A stretch of 64,000 nucleotides of DNA from Acidaminococcus sp. (GCA_022482815.1 JAKVOM010000001.1:2993043-3057042), one strand, 5' to 3'; numbered from the stretch's first letter, positions 37,383 to 46,944 are shown. Numbers and translations: made by a program. The notes: a model not told the origin generated them from the sequence alone.

Positions 37383-37400
37383 GGTTGCCTTACAACATTT
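37370..37400. other. Probable prophage attachment junction (att)
   Basis: Mod coding sequence ends at the GAT of DPPY (37380-37382) and unrelated DNA begins. The large serine recombinase gene ends 180 bp away. The other junction, with the missing mod 5' end, must lie outside the window; the exact crossover dinucleotide cannot be fixed from one end. Confidence 0.65.
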
Positions 37401-37447
37401 GATACAATTACACGATTATTCCCTTAAATTCTTGAACGATGCACCCT

Positions 37448-37471
37448 GGGGTGCAAAGTGAAGTGCACCCC
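37448..37471. repeat. Inverted repeat beside the junction
   Basis: GGGGTGCA (37448-37455) and TGCACCCC (37464-37471) with an 8-base spacer, 65 bp from the att junction. GCACCCTGGGGTGC just before forms a second overlapping palindrome. Possible recombinase or directionality-factor site. Confidence 0.45.
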
Positions 37472-37528
37472 AGAAGCCCCCTGCAATTGCTGTTAAAATT
37501 GACATGCCTGGTGTTTTGGACAAAGAAA

Positions 37529-37558
37529 AAACCGCTCTGCATTTCTGCAAAGCGGTTT
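37529..37558 (-). terminator. Terminator of the serine recombinase operon
   Basis: Arms AAACCGCT (37529-37536) and AGCGGTTT (37551-37558), with inner TGCA pairing, then TTTTTTCTTTG on the minus strand, 5 bp after the stop at 37563. Confidence 0.85.
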
Positions 37559-37562
37559 CTAT

Positions 37563-39140
37563 TTATGCCTTGATTTCCGTCCCGTCTTGAAAGACCACGG
37601 TTACATTCTCTTTATCTTTTACTATCATTTTATCGACCAGGGCACACCAGAGTGAATGGTCAAATTCGGTGAGCAGGTTCTTCCGACCTTTCAGTTCCTG
37701 AATGAACCTTCCAAGCTGCTCATTCCGATCCTGGCGGTTTTCAATCTTCTCACACAGTTGTTCGTACTCAGTTTTCATTGCATCATAGCGGCTGATGATG
37801 TCATCATACTGTTTTTGGTACTCTTCCTGGTTCTGCGCCACCCGTGCATTCCGTTCCACAGCATTCTGGGCCATTTCCACCAGGATGCCGATTTCCTTCT
37901 GCATGGCATCTCGTTTGGCTAGAAGGTCTCCGTTGTCACAGATCACCTGCCTAGCATCCTCGATGGTCTGGATAATCTCATCCTTCTCTGTAATCATCTG
38001 ATTCATTGCCCGGACGAAGTACATCTTGATTTCCTCTTCTGTCAGATGCGGCGTTCTGCACCCTGTATTGTTTCGGAACTTATTATTACACTGGTAGATG
38101 ATCCTGCGGTACTTGTCATTGGAATGCCAGACCTTCGCACCGTACCATCCTCCGCATTCAGCACACTGGATTTTGGTGGAAAAGATGCTGGTACCACTAA
38201 AGTACTTCCGTGCTTTATTTCTACGTTTCAGTTCCGCTTGCACCATTTCAAAGGTCTGAGGTTCAATAATGGCTTCATGGTCATGCTCTACATAGTATTG
38301 GGGGACTTCCCCTTCGTTGATTTTCGTTTTCTTTGTAAGAAAATCAACCGTATAGCTTTTTTGTAGAAGTGCATCTCCCTTGTACTTTTCGTTTTGAAGG
38401 ATACTGTAAACCGTACGTGCACTCCATTTGGATTTTCCTCCTGGGGTTTTAAGTCCTCGTTTTGTTAGTTGCTTGGCAATAGTTGTTGTTCCCAAGCCTT
38501 CTAGGAATAGCTTGTAGATGAGCTTGATCGTTGTTGCTTCTTCTGGTACAACTACTAGCCCACCGTTCGGGCCTTTCTTGTATCCCAGGAAACGGCTGTA
38601 AGCGACGCTGACTTTGCCATCGGCAAACCGCTTCCGATGACCCCAGGTGACATTTTCTGAAATACTCCGGCTTTCTTCCTGGGCCAGGGAACTCATGATC
38701 GTCAGGAGCAATTCTCCCTTGCTGTCAAAAGTCCAGATGTTTTCCTTTTCAAAGTAGCACTCTATCTTGTGTTCTTTTAATTTCCGAATAGTAGAAAGGC
38801 TATCGACGGTATTTCTGGCAAAGCGGCTGACAGACTTTGTAATGATCAGGTCAATTTTTCCTTCCAGAGCATCATTGACCATTCGCTTGAATCCATCACG
38901 ATGGCGGGTATTTGTACCAGAGATTCCTTCATCCGTATAGATACCTACAAATTCCCAGTCATCCCGCCCTTTGATATAGTTTGTATAATAATCGACCTGG
39001 GCTTCATAGCTGGTAATCTGATCATCGTGGTCTGTTGAAACCCGTGCGTACCCTGCTACTTTTCTTTTCTTCCGACTATTAATCGGAGATGATGTATAAC
39101 GGCTGATTGTTGCCGGAATCGCTCTTACTGTTTTTGCCAT
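37563..39140 (-). CDS. Large serine recombinase (prophage integrase) 1
   Basis: 525 aa. Resolvase catalytic domain with nucleophile Ser35 in YARVSTD and the DEGISGT and SVSRFARNTVD motifs; recombinase domain (residues ~190-290); zinc-ribbon cysteines (CAECGGWYGAKVW, later C in QCNNKFRNNTGC); and a C-terminal coiled coil (~380-480). Large serine recombinases carry out unidirectional integration between att sites. It is the gene nearest the junction in mod, so it is the first candidate for the integrase. It overlaps the end of recombinase 2 by 16 bp. Confidence 0.93.
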   Translation of the reverse strand: MAKTVRAIPATISRYTSSPINSRKKRKVAGYARVSTDHDDQITSYEAQVDYYTNYIKGRDDWEFVGIYTDEGISGTNTRHRDGFKRMVNDALEGKIDLIITKSVSRFARNTVDSLSTIRKLKEHKIECYFEKENIWTFDSKGELLLTIMSSLAQEESRSISENVTWGHRKRFADGKVSVAYSRFLGYKKGPNGGLVVVPEEATTIKLIYKLFLEGLGTTTIAKQLTKRGLKTPGGKSKWSARTVYSILQNEKYKGDALLQKSYTVDFLTKKTKINEGEVPQYYVEHDHEAIIEPQTFEMVQAELKRRNKARKYFSGTSIFSTKIQCAECGGWYGAKVWHSNDKYRRIIYQCNNKFRNNTGCRTPHLTEEEIKMYFVRAMNQMITEKDEIIQTIEDARQVICDNGDLLAKRDAMQKEIGILVEMAQNAVERNARVAQNQEEYQKQYDDIISRYDAMKTEYEQLCEKIENRQDRNEQLGRFIQELKGRKNLLTEFDHSLWCALVDKMIVKDKENVTVVFQDGTEIKA

Positions 39141-40888
39141 CGATTATCCTCTCTCTTCCATTCTTCTTTCAGCGCAAGCATTATTTTTTTAGCCTCTGGG
39201 TCCTTGCGTTTTGCATATTGCATGATTTCATGCATATAAGCCCGATACGCTTCGCTATGACGGGTTCCCCGTTTTCTTTCTCTATATTGCCTGGTTTCCG
39301 TATGGCCATCTTTAAAATGGAATGTTATTTCTCTATTCAGGACAACTGCTTTTTCAAGGGATTCATCCATTTTTTCCTCATTGAAAGTGTCCAGTCCCAG
39401 CACAGAAGCAGTTAGCTTTTTCATAGTGCTGTCTTTGATGGCTTCATTGCCACATATACCAGCACACCGCCAGTACCGTTCCTTTTTTCCATCAGAATAT
39501 GTAGTTTGTTGGCTCCTGTAATTTTCTCCACAGTACCCGCATTTGATGAAGCCTGTGAACTCATTGAATGCTTTTCGGTTGGGATTTGTGCTTTTTAGCT
39601 TATGTCTTTCTCCCCATTCCTTCCGGCGTTCACTAGTCCATGCGTCCTTCCGGGCAGTAGAAACCCATTGCCGTGTAATCTGCTCTCCATTTTTCATATG
39701 AAACACCATCACATGATGTTCCGGAACCACAATTATATCAACCTGATTCAGGAAGACATTTTCATCGAATTCGGAAAGCCCCAGGACTTCTGTGCATTCC
39801 TTGACTAGGACTTTCTGTGGGATAGCTCCCTTAGAACGGCAGGTTCTTCCTCTCTCTTTATGGGAAATACAGGTCCAGCAATCCTTATTTTTCCGTTTAC
39901 TGCGAATATGCACAAAACTCTTCCCGCAGATTCCACACCTGATTTTGGTGGTAAAACAGCAGGTATCGATGGACCAGTTTGCCAAAGCCCCCAGTTCCCG
40001 CCGTCTTTCCCTTTCTTCCTGTACCTTTTTATAGGTTTCCATGGGGATAATGGCCTCATGTGTATTTTCCACAAAATATTGTGGGAGTTCTCCATGATTG
40101 ATTTTGGTTTTTCCGGTGATGGGGTCTGTCGAATAGGCTTTCTGGAACAATAGATTACCGGTGTAAGTAATATTCTCTAAAATTCTCCGGACGGCCGAAT
40201 TCCCGAAATGTTTCCCATTAAAGGATTTGATTCCCATTTCTTCCAGCTGCTTTTCCGTGGCCTCAGCGGACAGGCCTTTTAAGAAGTTGTCATAAATGAG
40301 CTTTACAACAGACGCTTCCCTGGGCTCAGGGACAAGCTGATCTCCCTGCCAACGGTATCCATAGATTCGAAACCGTCCATTAGGAATCCCTTGTGCAAAA
40401 CGTTTTCGGGTTCCCCATTTGACATTTGTACTAATGGAACGGCTCTCTTCCTGGGCAAAGGATGCCAGGATGGAAAGCATCAGTTCGCCGTCACCCGTAA
40501 GGGAGCGGATATGCTCTTTCTCGAACCGCACTTCTATACCCAGGTCTTTCAAATGCCGCACTGTCGTTAAAAGGTCTACCGTGTTCCTGGCAAAGCGCTG
40601 GATGGACTTTGTAAGGATAATGTCAATCTTTCCTGCTTCACAGTCCGCCAGCATCTGCTTGAACCCTTTTCGCTTGTCGATAGTGGTTCCGCTGATACCG
40701 TCGTCTGCATAGACACCGGCAAATTCCCATTCCGGGTTTCTCTGGATCAGTCCGTTATAGTAGCTGATCTGAGCCGATAGGGAATGGTTCATCCGTTCCG
40801 ACTCCACGGAGACCCGGGCATAGGCTGCCACTTTTTTTCTCCGCACGATGGCCGGCATGGGCCGACTGACCCGCGTGATTTTTTTCAT
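39125..40888 (-). CDS. Large serine recombinase 2
   Basis: 587 aa with catalytic Ser27 (YARVSVE), DDGISGTTIDKRKG, SIQRFARNTVD, a recombinase domain and two zinc-ribbon-like clusters (CGICGKSFVHI and CGYCGENYRS). It is homologous to but clearly distinct from recombinase 1. Adjacent overlapping serine recombinases occur in some Firmicute mobile elements; whether both are needed for integration or one acts in excision is unknown. Confidence 0.92.
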   Translation of the reverse strand: MKKITRVSRPMPAIVRRKKVAAYARVSVESERMNHSLSAQISYYNGLIQRNPEWEFAGVYADDGISGTTIDKRKGFKQMLADCEAGKIDIILTKSIQRFARNTVDLLTTVRHLKDLGIEVRFEKEHIRSLTGDGELMLSILASFAQEESRSISTNVKWGTRKRFAQGIPNGRFRIYGYRWQGDQLVPEPREASVVKLIYDNFLKGLSAEATEKQLEEMGIKSFNGKHFGNSAVRRILENITYTGNLLFQKAYSTDPITGKTKINHGELPQYFVENTHEAIIPMETYKKVQEERERRRELGALANWSIDTCCFTTKIRCGICGKSFVHIRSKRKNKDCWTCISHKERGRTCRSKGAIPQKVLVKECTEVLGLSEFDENVFLNQVDIIVVPEHHVMVFHMKNGEQITRQWVSTARKDAWTSERRKEWGERHKLKSTNPNRKAFNEFTGFIKCGYCGENYRSQQTTYSDGKKERYWRCAGICGNEAIKDSTMKKLTASVLGLDTFNEEKMDESLEKAVVLNREITFHFKDGHTETRQYRERKRGTRHSEAYRAYMHEIMQYAKRKDPEAKKIMLALKEEWKREDNRWQKQ

Positions 40889-40931
40889 TGTATCAACTCC
40901 TTTTGCTACTATTACTCACTCTGAACCGGAT

Positions 40932-41108
40932 TTATAGCAAGTCGATATCTGCTAATAATGGGCCGATTACAGGACAATATTTATTCCGGATCTGCCGTTC
41001 GGCTTTTCCGTATTCAGCTTTTGTAATCAAACCCTTCTGGAGCATTCCCCTGATGAAATGCATGGCGGCCAGGTATATCTTCTCCTGCTTCAACTGCTTA
41101 GCGTCCAT
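40932..41108 (-). CDS. Small SHOCT-like protein of the recombinase module
   Basis: 58 aa. The sequence LAAMHFIRGMLQKGLITKAEYGKAERQIRNKY resembles a short SHOCT-type helical hairpin found beside serine recombinases in Firmicute elements. GGAGG precedes ATG 41108; an upstream GTG overlaps that site. It overlaps the end of the upstream zinc-finger/HTH gene by about 10 bp. It could be a recombination directionality factor or regulator; that is inference. Confidence 0.65.
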   Translation of the reverse strand: MDAKQLKQEKIYLAAMHFIRGMLQKGLITKAEYGKAERQIRNKYCPVIGPLLADIDLL

Positions 41109-41505
41109 CCTGGCCACCTCCGAACCTGTCTTTTACATAGCAAGTGTGGGAGCAGTATTTACGCTGCCCGTTCCCGTAGACAATGAATGTCTCATGACAG
41201 CAAGGGCATTCCAGCTTTCGTACAATCCTATGGTTCACCTTGTCCCGATGGCTATTCCACCAGGCCATCCGGCAGGCATCGGAGCAGAACTTTTTCTCCT
41301 TCCGTTTGTCGTTCTGCTCAATAGGCTGACCGCATTGCAGGCAGTGATGGGCTTGTTCCGTTTCCGGCTCCTTGAGGGATAAAGGGTGTCTGCGGCAGTA
41401 GGATTTGACGGTATTCTCCGACATGCCTGTTTCTTTGGCGATTTTCCGATACCCGACTCCCTGGAGCCGCAGTTCCCGAATCTGTGCTTTCTGTATATCG
41501 TTCAT
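41098..41505 (-). CDS. HTH plus zinc-ribbon regulatory protein
   Basis: 135 aa. Residues 5-40 are a sigma-70-region-4-like helix-turn-helix (RELRLQGVGYRKIAKETG, then MSENTVKSYCRR). It is followed by two cysteine clusters (CLQCGQ...CSDAC and CPCC...CSHTC) likely binding zinc. Often annotated in mobile elements as a sigma-70-like protein. AGGAGGTG fits ATG 41505. Probably regulates the recombinase/early module; no target is visible. Confidence 0.75.
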   Translation of the reverse strand: MNDIQKAQIRELRLQGVGYRKIAKETGMSENTVKSYCRRHPLSLKEPETEQAHHCLQCGQPIEQNDKRKEKKFCSDACRMAWWNSHRDKVNHRIVRKLECPCCHETFIVYGNGQRKYCSHTCYVKDRFGGGQDGR

Positions 41506-42159
41506 GAATAAACACCTCCTGCTTACTAGCCACGGCAGGAGGTGTTTTCTGACGGTTTCGTTCAATCTTTCTGATAAAACTCACATTCATACCCATCCGC
41601 CCGGAGGATCAGACCTTCCGCCCAGGGTGGGGTCCGGCCCATCTGCTCACAGATGGCATCTACACTGACATCCTTACTGCACTCGATGATCAGTTCATCG
41701 TGTACGTGACCAACAATGGCACAGTGCCGGAGAGTTCTGCATAGCGTAGCAGAGAATATCCCGGGCCGTGCCCTGGACGATGTTTTCTACGAACTTCGGT
41801 CCATAGCTTTCCAGGCCGCTCCCACTTCTTTGTTGCACCGATGCCCTCGTAGGTTACGGATTCCCCGCCGAACTTGTTCTCTCCCGATCCGGGGCTTCAC
41901 ATAGGAAAGCCGCCGCCCACTGGGGAGTTCGATGAACAGCATGCCGCTCTTGCAGAGGAATCGGAGATTGTTGACCTGGACAGGGAATCCTCTTTTTGAT
42001 GGCGGTTTTCACAGCCCTATCCACCTGCCACCAGAAATCCACGATGTGGGGATTGGCAGCCCGCCAGGACTGGACCAGAGGTCCCAGTTCCTCTTCCGTG
42101 ATCCCCATATCCATGGCCCCCATGGCCTTCAAAGCGCCCACGGAGCCGCCGTATCCGCA

Positions 42160-43086
42160 GTTATGCACTAGGCAGTCCGATACGGTAAAACGGTGATGGG
42201 GTCCGGCATTTCGTATGTCATAAAGTCGAGCCGTGCGTCGATGACATACCAGTTTTTCCGTTTCTTTGCTACTGCATCCCTGGCATCTGCTATGATCTGT
42301 TCCCTTGTCTCCCCGCCAGACAACTTTCGAATCACCGTCGAATAACAGTACGGCCAATACTCTTGCTGGAATTCCGATAACACCGTTTTTCTTCGGTTGC
42401 CCCGGTTCACTTTTAAAGGAACCATTCGGATATTTCCTGGAGCATAATCTCCATCGTTGTTGATTCTGTCGATTTCGTACTCCCGATCTGGAAGTCCATA
42501 CTGCTCCAGCAGATAAAGTCCTGCCGCAAGCACACTGGGAAACTGGAACCGGATGCCCCTGGCTCCATAATTCCGATAGCCCGCATCTTTGGGATTTTCG
42601 CAGCGCTGTTTGGCTGCCATCAACCGCTTGTAAAGCCACAAAGGAATCTTTCTGGCTTGGGAACAATGCTGACACCCCTTGCTTTTTCCGCTTACAAGAG
42701 CATCCCGCAGAGTCCATTGTATGGATCCGCAGCCCTGGCACTGGGTCAAAACATAGCAATGGTTCTGTTTCTCGTTCCAGCGTTTTTCCGGGCTGATAAT
42801 TTTTACCCAGCCGTATTGCTCGCCCACCATTTCCGGTTTGTAAGAGATGTGCGCCGCTGGCGGCGGCGATTCCAAGCTGTATTGGCTTCTCTTTCCCTTG
42901 CACCCAGACCATGTGGTCGGCAGTTGCTGTGAGTCCTTCATAGGTGAGCACCTCTCTTTCGCCTCTGTAGACAACCCCGTCATGGTGGACCCAGTTCTCT
43001 CCATCCCAAACCCGGTCTTCCGTGGTCACCTTTTCAATGGGGATAAGACCATGATCCGTAAGGACAAGCTGCCCTTCTGCGATACA
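42160..43086 (-). other. Intein in DNA polymerase motif B
   Basis: 927 bp (about 309 codons) between ELA and CGYGG. It starts with Cys1 (CIAEGQLVLTDHGLIPIEKV, block A) and has block B GLTATADHMVWV. It ends with block F/G RLYDIRNAGPHHRF, TVSDCLVHN, and Cys as the +1 extein residue. All splicing residues (Cys1, TxxH, His-Asn, Cys+1) are present. The centre holds an HNH endonuclease in another frame, so at least two frame changes interrupt the intein itself. Confidence 0.85.
42168..43004 (-). pseudogene. HNH homing endonuclease segment within the intein
   Basis: This frame is open for 278 codons; the believable part runs from about EQYGWVKIISPEKRW to WYVIDARL. It has a zinc-ribbon-like start (CQGCGS...CQHC) and an HNH-type core (YEIDRINNDGDYAPGNIRMV, then N in KVNRGNRRKT). 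The beginning and end of the frame are out of register with the splicing blocks. With one extra base removed near each end it would join both. It therefore looks like the endonuclease domain of a frameshifted intein, not a free-standing gene. Confidence 0.65.
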
Positions 43087-44541
43087 GGCCAGTTCCGCGA
43101 TTTTCCCCTTCTGGCGCAAATCCCCGTTCACCCCGTGTTTCACCACGGGCACTCCAAACATCTGGCTGGCCGTTGAGCAGTAGATGTCCTTCCCGGCTGC
43201 AAAGGCTGCGGCTTTCCACTTTTCCCCGGCCATCCAGGAAATGACCCTTGCCTCAATGGCCGAGAAGTCCGAGACCACAAACTTCATCCCCTCACGGGGC
43301 ACAAAGGCTGTCCGGATCAGCTGAGACAGCACATCCGGGATAGAATCATAAAGAAGATCCAGTGCTTCGTAGTTTCCCTGCTGCACCAGCTCCCAGGCTT
43401 CTGAAAGGTCCGGCAGATGGTTCTGAGGAAGATTCTGCAATTGGATATGCCGTCCCGCAAACCGCCCGGTCCGGTTGGCCCCATAGAATTGGAACATGCC
43501 CCTGGCCCTTCCATCCTGGCAGGCCGTCATTTCCATGGCCTGGTACTTCTTTACCGAGGACTTGGCCAGCTTCTGCCGGAGCAACAGAACACTGTGCAGG
43601 GGCTCCTGAGCCGTTTTCAATAGTTCCTTCACCTGCTTCTTCCCCAGGGAGTCCGACTTTAGGCCACGGGCTTCGAGCCATCCCAGCATCTGGAGGACTG
43701 AATTGGGATTCTCCAGGCCGGTCTTTTCCTTCAGGGCTGCCATCAGGCTCTCCCGGCTTTTGGCATCCATGGCCACCGCTTGCCGGGCCAGTTCCAGATC
43801 AATGGCAATTCCCCGGTCGTTGATTTCCTGGTCCTGGTGGTATTCTTCCCACACCGTGTCCGGCACCGGATATTTCTGCAGCCTCTCCTGGATGGCCATT
43901 TCCACTTCCACATCCCGCTTGTTATAGCTCTTGAAGAGATTCCACTTGTCGGGAGCATGCTGGGGCAAGTTCCGGGTCCGTCCCCCGTTGGTCTTGGTCT
44001 CCTTGCAGGGAACGCAGAAATAGCGGATCAGATCCCGGCCTTCCTTCATCTTCTGGTTGTCCAGATTCAGCACGGCCCCCACTCCTTCCAGGGAAAGGGG
44101 CAACCCCATATAGGCGGACCACACCATGGAGCACTTCCAGCCGGCCGGGTTCAGGAACATGGCACAGTCCTGAGAAAGCGGATGATGGTCATGGAAGGGA
44201 TCCAGGCTCCTCCCCAGATCCGTGAGATACCGGGACAGACACACCCGTTCGAAATTGGCATTGAAGGCCCACTTGGTCACAGCATCATCGGTGAGGGCCT
44301 CCAGAATCTCTTCCGGGATGGTTTCCCCCTGGGCCAGATCGATGACCCGCACTGGGCCCCCATCCACTGCGTAGCCAAAAAGGAGGATTGCAAAATCCGG
44401 GGACTCGGCGTATTTATAGACCCCGCACTTGGCTAAGTTCACATCGCTGTAGGTTTCAATATCGATACTGATGGTTTTCATACGTTTCACCTCGAGAAAA
44501 GCGGCGAAGCACAAGGCCCCGCCGCCACCATTTACCACGTC

Positions 44542-44730
44542 TTATTTCCGAAAGGATTCCATCTGTTTGCGATGATATTCTGCTTCCCGTTCCTCCCGGT
44601 TCCGGGCCGCAATTTCATCCCGCTGGTCCTTTTTGATATCCGTATAGATCATGGCCACAAAGAAGCCGCCAACACACAGGGCAACCAGACAGTACAGACA
44701 ATCCAGAATCAATTTCAAAACATTTTCCAT
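44542..44730 (-). CDS. Small phage membrane protein
   Basis: 62 aa: one transmembrane helix (CLYCLVALCVGGFFVAMIY) followed by a highly charged tail (DIKKDQRDEIAARNREEREA). AAGGAGG precedes the ATG. It sits between the DUF2815 and polymerase genes in the same direction. Function unknown. Confidence 0.7.
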   Translation of the reverse strand: MENVLKLILDCLYCLVALCVGGFFVAMIYTDIKKDQRDEIAARNREEREAEYHRKQMESFRK

Positions 44731-44742
44731 TATTGTTCCTCC

Positions 44743-45306
44743 TTAGTCCAGGAAATCATCATCGTCTGCCGTAGCAAAGTCGTCTTCTGCCCGGGGTTTT
44801 CCGCCCAGAGGTTCCCCATCACGAATCTTCTGCAGGTTGTTCAGGCCGCAGGCAATGCCCTTGTTGCCGTTGGAGTTGAAGGCGTAGAAGTTGATGGAGG
44901 CTCTTCCATAGACCCCGCTGTACACTTCAGACCGTTCCAGAATCTGCTGGCAGGAAGAATCTACGATGCCGGGCTTTGTGGCAGAATTGGCATTAATGAA
45001 GTAGCTGTCCTTGTAGGTATCATCCCCAGGCCGTTCCAGATCTCCGTCACGGAGCGGGTTCTTGATGGTTTCCAGCTTCGGCACGATGCGGCCATTTCCT
45101 TTGAGCTTGCCCTGCCCTTCCTCATAGGCTGCTTGGATAGCCGCTTTCACCTTTTCCACGGTCTTCGTATCAGACTTGGGGATGATGAGGCTCACGCTGT
45201 ACTTGGGGGTTCCTCCGTTGATGGATTTGGGTTCCCAGACGTTGGCGTAGGACCAGCGGGTATTTGCTCCGGTAATGACTTTGCAAGGATTTACATAATG
45301 TTTCAT
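44743..45306 (-). CDS. DUF2815 phage protein
   Basis: 187 aa, recognisable as DUF2815 (KVITGANTRWSYANVWEPKS, VSLIIPKSD, YSGVYGRASINFYAFN, acidic C-terminus DDFATADDDDFLD). The fold is single-strand-DNA-binding-like by family knowledge, with the acidic tail typical of such proteins. It is regularly found next to DUF2800 and a family A polymerase in phage replication modules, as here. Start chosen at MKHYVNPCK, preceded by GAGGAACG. Confidence 0.85.
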   Translation of the reverse strand: MKHYVNPCKVITGANTRWSYANVWEPKSINGGTPKYSVSLIIPKSDTKTVEKVKAAIQAAYEEGQGKLKGNGRIVPKLETIKNPLRDGDLERPGDDTYKDSYFINANSATKPGIVDSSCQQILERSEVYSGVYGRASINFYAFNSNGNKGIACGLNNLQKIRDGEPLGGKPRAEDDFATADDDDFLD

Positions 45307-45319
45307 TGTTCGTTCCTCC

Positions 45320-46450
45320 TTAATTTTCACTGCTAAAATCTTCTGCCGCGGTATGCATAGCCGGGCGTTTGTCCGATTCCGGTACCAGGACCGGTTTGCC
45401 TTGGGGCTTTTCGATGAGGCCGGACAGAAGTTCATCAAACCTCCGTTTCCCCAGAAGGTGGGTCAGGGCTGTGATGCCCATGAGTTTCTTTTCGTAGGGA
45501 GAGTATCCGGCTTCCTCCACTTTGGCGGCCACCGCATCGTCGTCTACATAACGGCGATTGGAGCGCCCTTCCACCAGTTTCCAGCCAGTCCATGCCTTGC
45601 CGGATAGAGCCTGCTGCAGGGCATAGTCCTTAATGTCACCCACCCAGGCTACAAGGTCATCGGCCTTTTCCAGCACTGCTTCTACTTCTGCGTCACAGAG
45701 AGTAGACGGCATGGCGAAGTCGTACCTGGCAAGTTCCAGGTTATACTCTGCCCGTTTCCGGCAGGTGGCCCTGATCTTGCAGAACCGGCAGTGCTCACCG
45801 GCTTTGTACTCCCCTTCCCCTTTAGCCGCCAGAGCAGCCGTGGGTTTGAGGATTTTCTCCGCCCATTGGAGCAGGTCACCTTTGGTCATTTCGTAGGTGC
45901 TGACATTATCCCGTCTTGGCTGGAAGATGGTCATGGAGACCCTTTGGATATCGTAAATCCCGTCGAAGAGGTCCAGTGCCCCCAGGGCATAGCACATCAT
46001 CTGGGGATTCTTCTCCGCACTGACTTCCACACCAAGCCCGTGCTTGTAATCGATGACGGTCAGGGTATCGTCCGCCACAATGACACAGTCTCCTGTACCG
46101 AACCCATCCGGCACCCATTTCGAGAAGTCCAACCGCTGTTCTACAAGGACGATGGGATCCTTGCACTCTTTCTTTGCTTCCGCAAGCCGCTCCATGACGA
46201 ATTGGGCATAGTCGTCCGTGCATTCAGCCATTTCCTCGCTGTAATAGTCGAGGGTCCCCGTAGGGTTCTGGGCCTTCCTGCCCAGGGCTTCCTTCACCTT
46301 GTATTCGCAGAGAGTATGAGCATCCGTACCCTCCCGGGCAAAGTCGCTTGTGGTATCCGGCCGCTTCGCACACTCCAACGCGGAAGGCGGGCAGGCCAGC
46401 CAGCGGTAGCTGGACGAGGCGGAAAGAACCGCATGTTGCTTATCCGGCAT
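45320..46450 (-). CDS. DUF2800 PD-(D/E)XK nuclease-like phage protein
   Basis: 376 aa. N-terminus LSASSSYRWLACPPSALE is the family hallmark. A Cas4/RecB-like nuclease core follows (GTGDCVIVADDTLTVIDYKHG, and QMMCYALGAL), and a cysteine cluster (CRFCKIRATCRKRAEY) likely holds an Fe-S cluster. It works with the DUF2815 protein in phage recombination or replication by gene context. GGAGGAG precedes ATG 46450. Confidence 0.87.
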   Translation of the reverse strand: MPDKQHAVLSASSSYRWLACPPSALECAKRPDTTSDFAREGTDAHTLCEYKVKEALGRKAQNPTGTLDYYSEEMAECTDDYAQFVMERLAEAKKECKDPIVLVEQRLDFSKWVPDGFGTGDCVIVADDTLTVIDYKHGLGVEVSAEKNPQMMCYALGALDLFDGIYDIQRVSMTIFQPRRDNVSTYEMTKGDLLQWAEKILKPTAALAAKGEGEYKAGEHCRFCKIRATCRKRAEYNLELARYDFAMPSTLCDAEVEAVLEKADDLVAWVGDIKDYALQQALSGKAWTGWKLVEGRSNRRYVDDDAVAAKVEEAGYSPYEKKLMGITALTHLLGKRRFDELLSGLIEKPQGKPVLVPESDKRPAMHTAAEDFSSEN

Positions 46451-46751
46451 GGCTGATCTCCTCCAGTTCCTTCATAAAGGCTTCATAGTCTTCCGGCTTT
46501 ACGCTGGAGAGTTTTTCCGCCCCATATTTTTCAATAAGGGCTTTCACTTCTGCTGTGAATCCCTGGCGGGACTTGTCAGCCGCCGCTTTCCGAACTTCTT
46601 CAAAAGAAAGGGCCTTCCGCTCCGGAACCACCTTTTCCGGTTCTGCTGTTCTATTGTTCATCTCGTTTTCCAGAGCTTCTACAATCCGCAGCAGGGTCTT
46701 TGTGCAATTGGCCATTTCGTTCGCCAGATTTTCAAGATTGTCCTTCGTCAC
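46440..46751 (-). CDS. Small helical phage protein
   Basis: 103 aa, not recognised, hydrophilic and helical (LENLANEMANCTKTLLRIVE start). GTG start with GGAGGAAAC upstream; it overlaps the DUF2800 start by 11 bp, so it is part of the early operon. Confidence 0.65.
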   Translation of the reverse strand: MTKDNLENLANEMANCTKTLLRIVEALENEMNNRTAEPEKVVPERKALSFEEVRKAAADKSRQGFTAEVKALIEKYGAEKLSSVKPEDYEAFMKELEEISHAG

Positions 46752-46752
46752 C

Positions 46753-46944
46753 TTAGTTTCCTCCTTCGTTAATTTCCCTGATGGCCAGTTCCTCTACGGA
46801 GTCGCCTGGCACGATGATGGTTACTTTTTCCTTCCCACCCAGCAGGAACCGCAGAATCCGTTCCCGCACGGACACAGACCGTACGGCAGCGATATGCCCA
46901 CCACCCTTTGCCGCAGAAACGCTGATGCTAACTCTTTGCTTCAT
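46753..46944 (-). CDS. Small phage protein of unknown function
   Basis: 63 aa, basic (KQRVSISVSAAKGGGHIAAV). AAGGAGG supports ATG 46944; the frame is open further upstream but without a ribosome site. Likely first gene of the early operon; the region 46945-47061 should hold its promoter. Confidence 0.6.
   Translation of the reverse strand: MKQRVSISVSAAKGGGHIAAVRSVSVRERILRFLLGGKEKVTIIVPGDSVEELAIREINEGGN

Larger units (their letters stand above)
41562..44481 (-). pseudogene. Phage family A DNA polymerase with intein, several frameshifts
   Basis: The ATG at 44481 (after GAGGTG) begins MKTISIDIETYSD, a 3'-5' exonuclease motif. The polymerase domain follows (NRTGRFAGRHIQLQNLPQ, VVSDFSAIEARVISW, then KIAELA interrupted by an intein, resuming CGYGGSVGALKAMGAM). 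After AIKKRIP the frame is lost; the reading as it stands ends at 41854. The expected sequence (NNLRFLCKSGMLFIELPSGRR, FVENIVQ, GHVHDELIIEC, ending FYQKD) can be followed to 41562 only by removing about four single extra bases. Either the gene is decaying or the sequence has insertion errors here. Role: phage genome replication. Confidence 0.82.
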
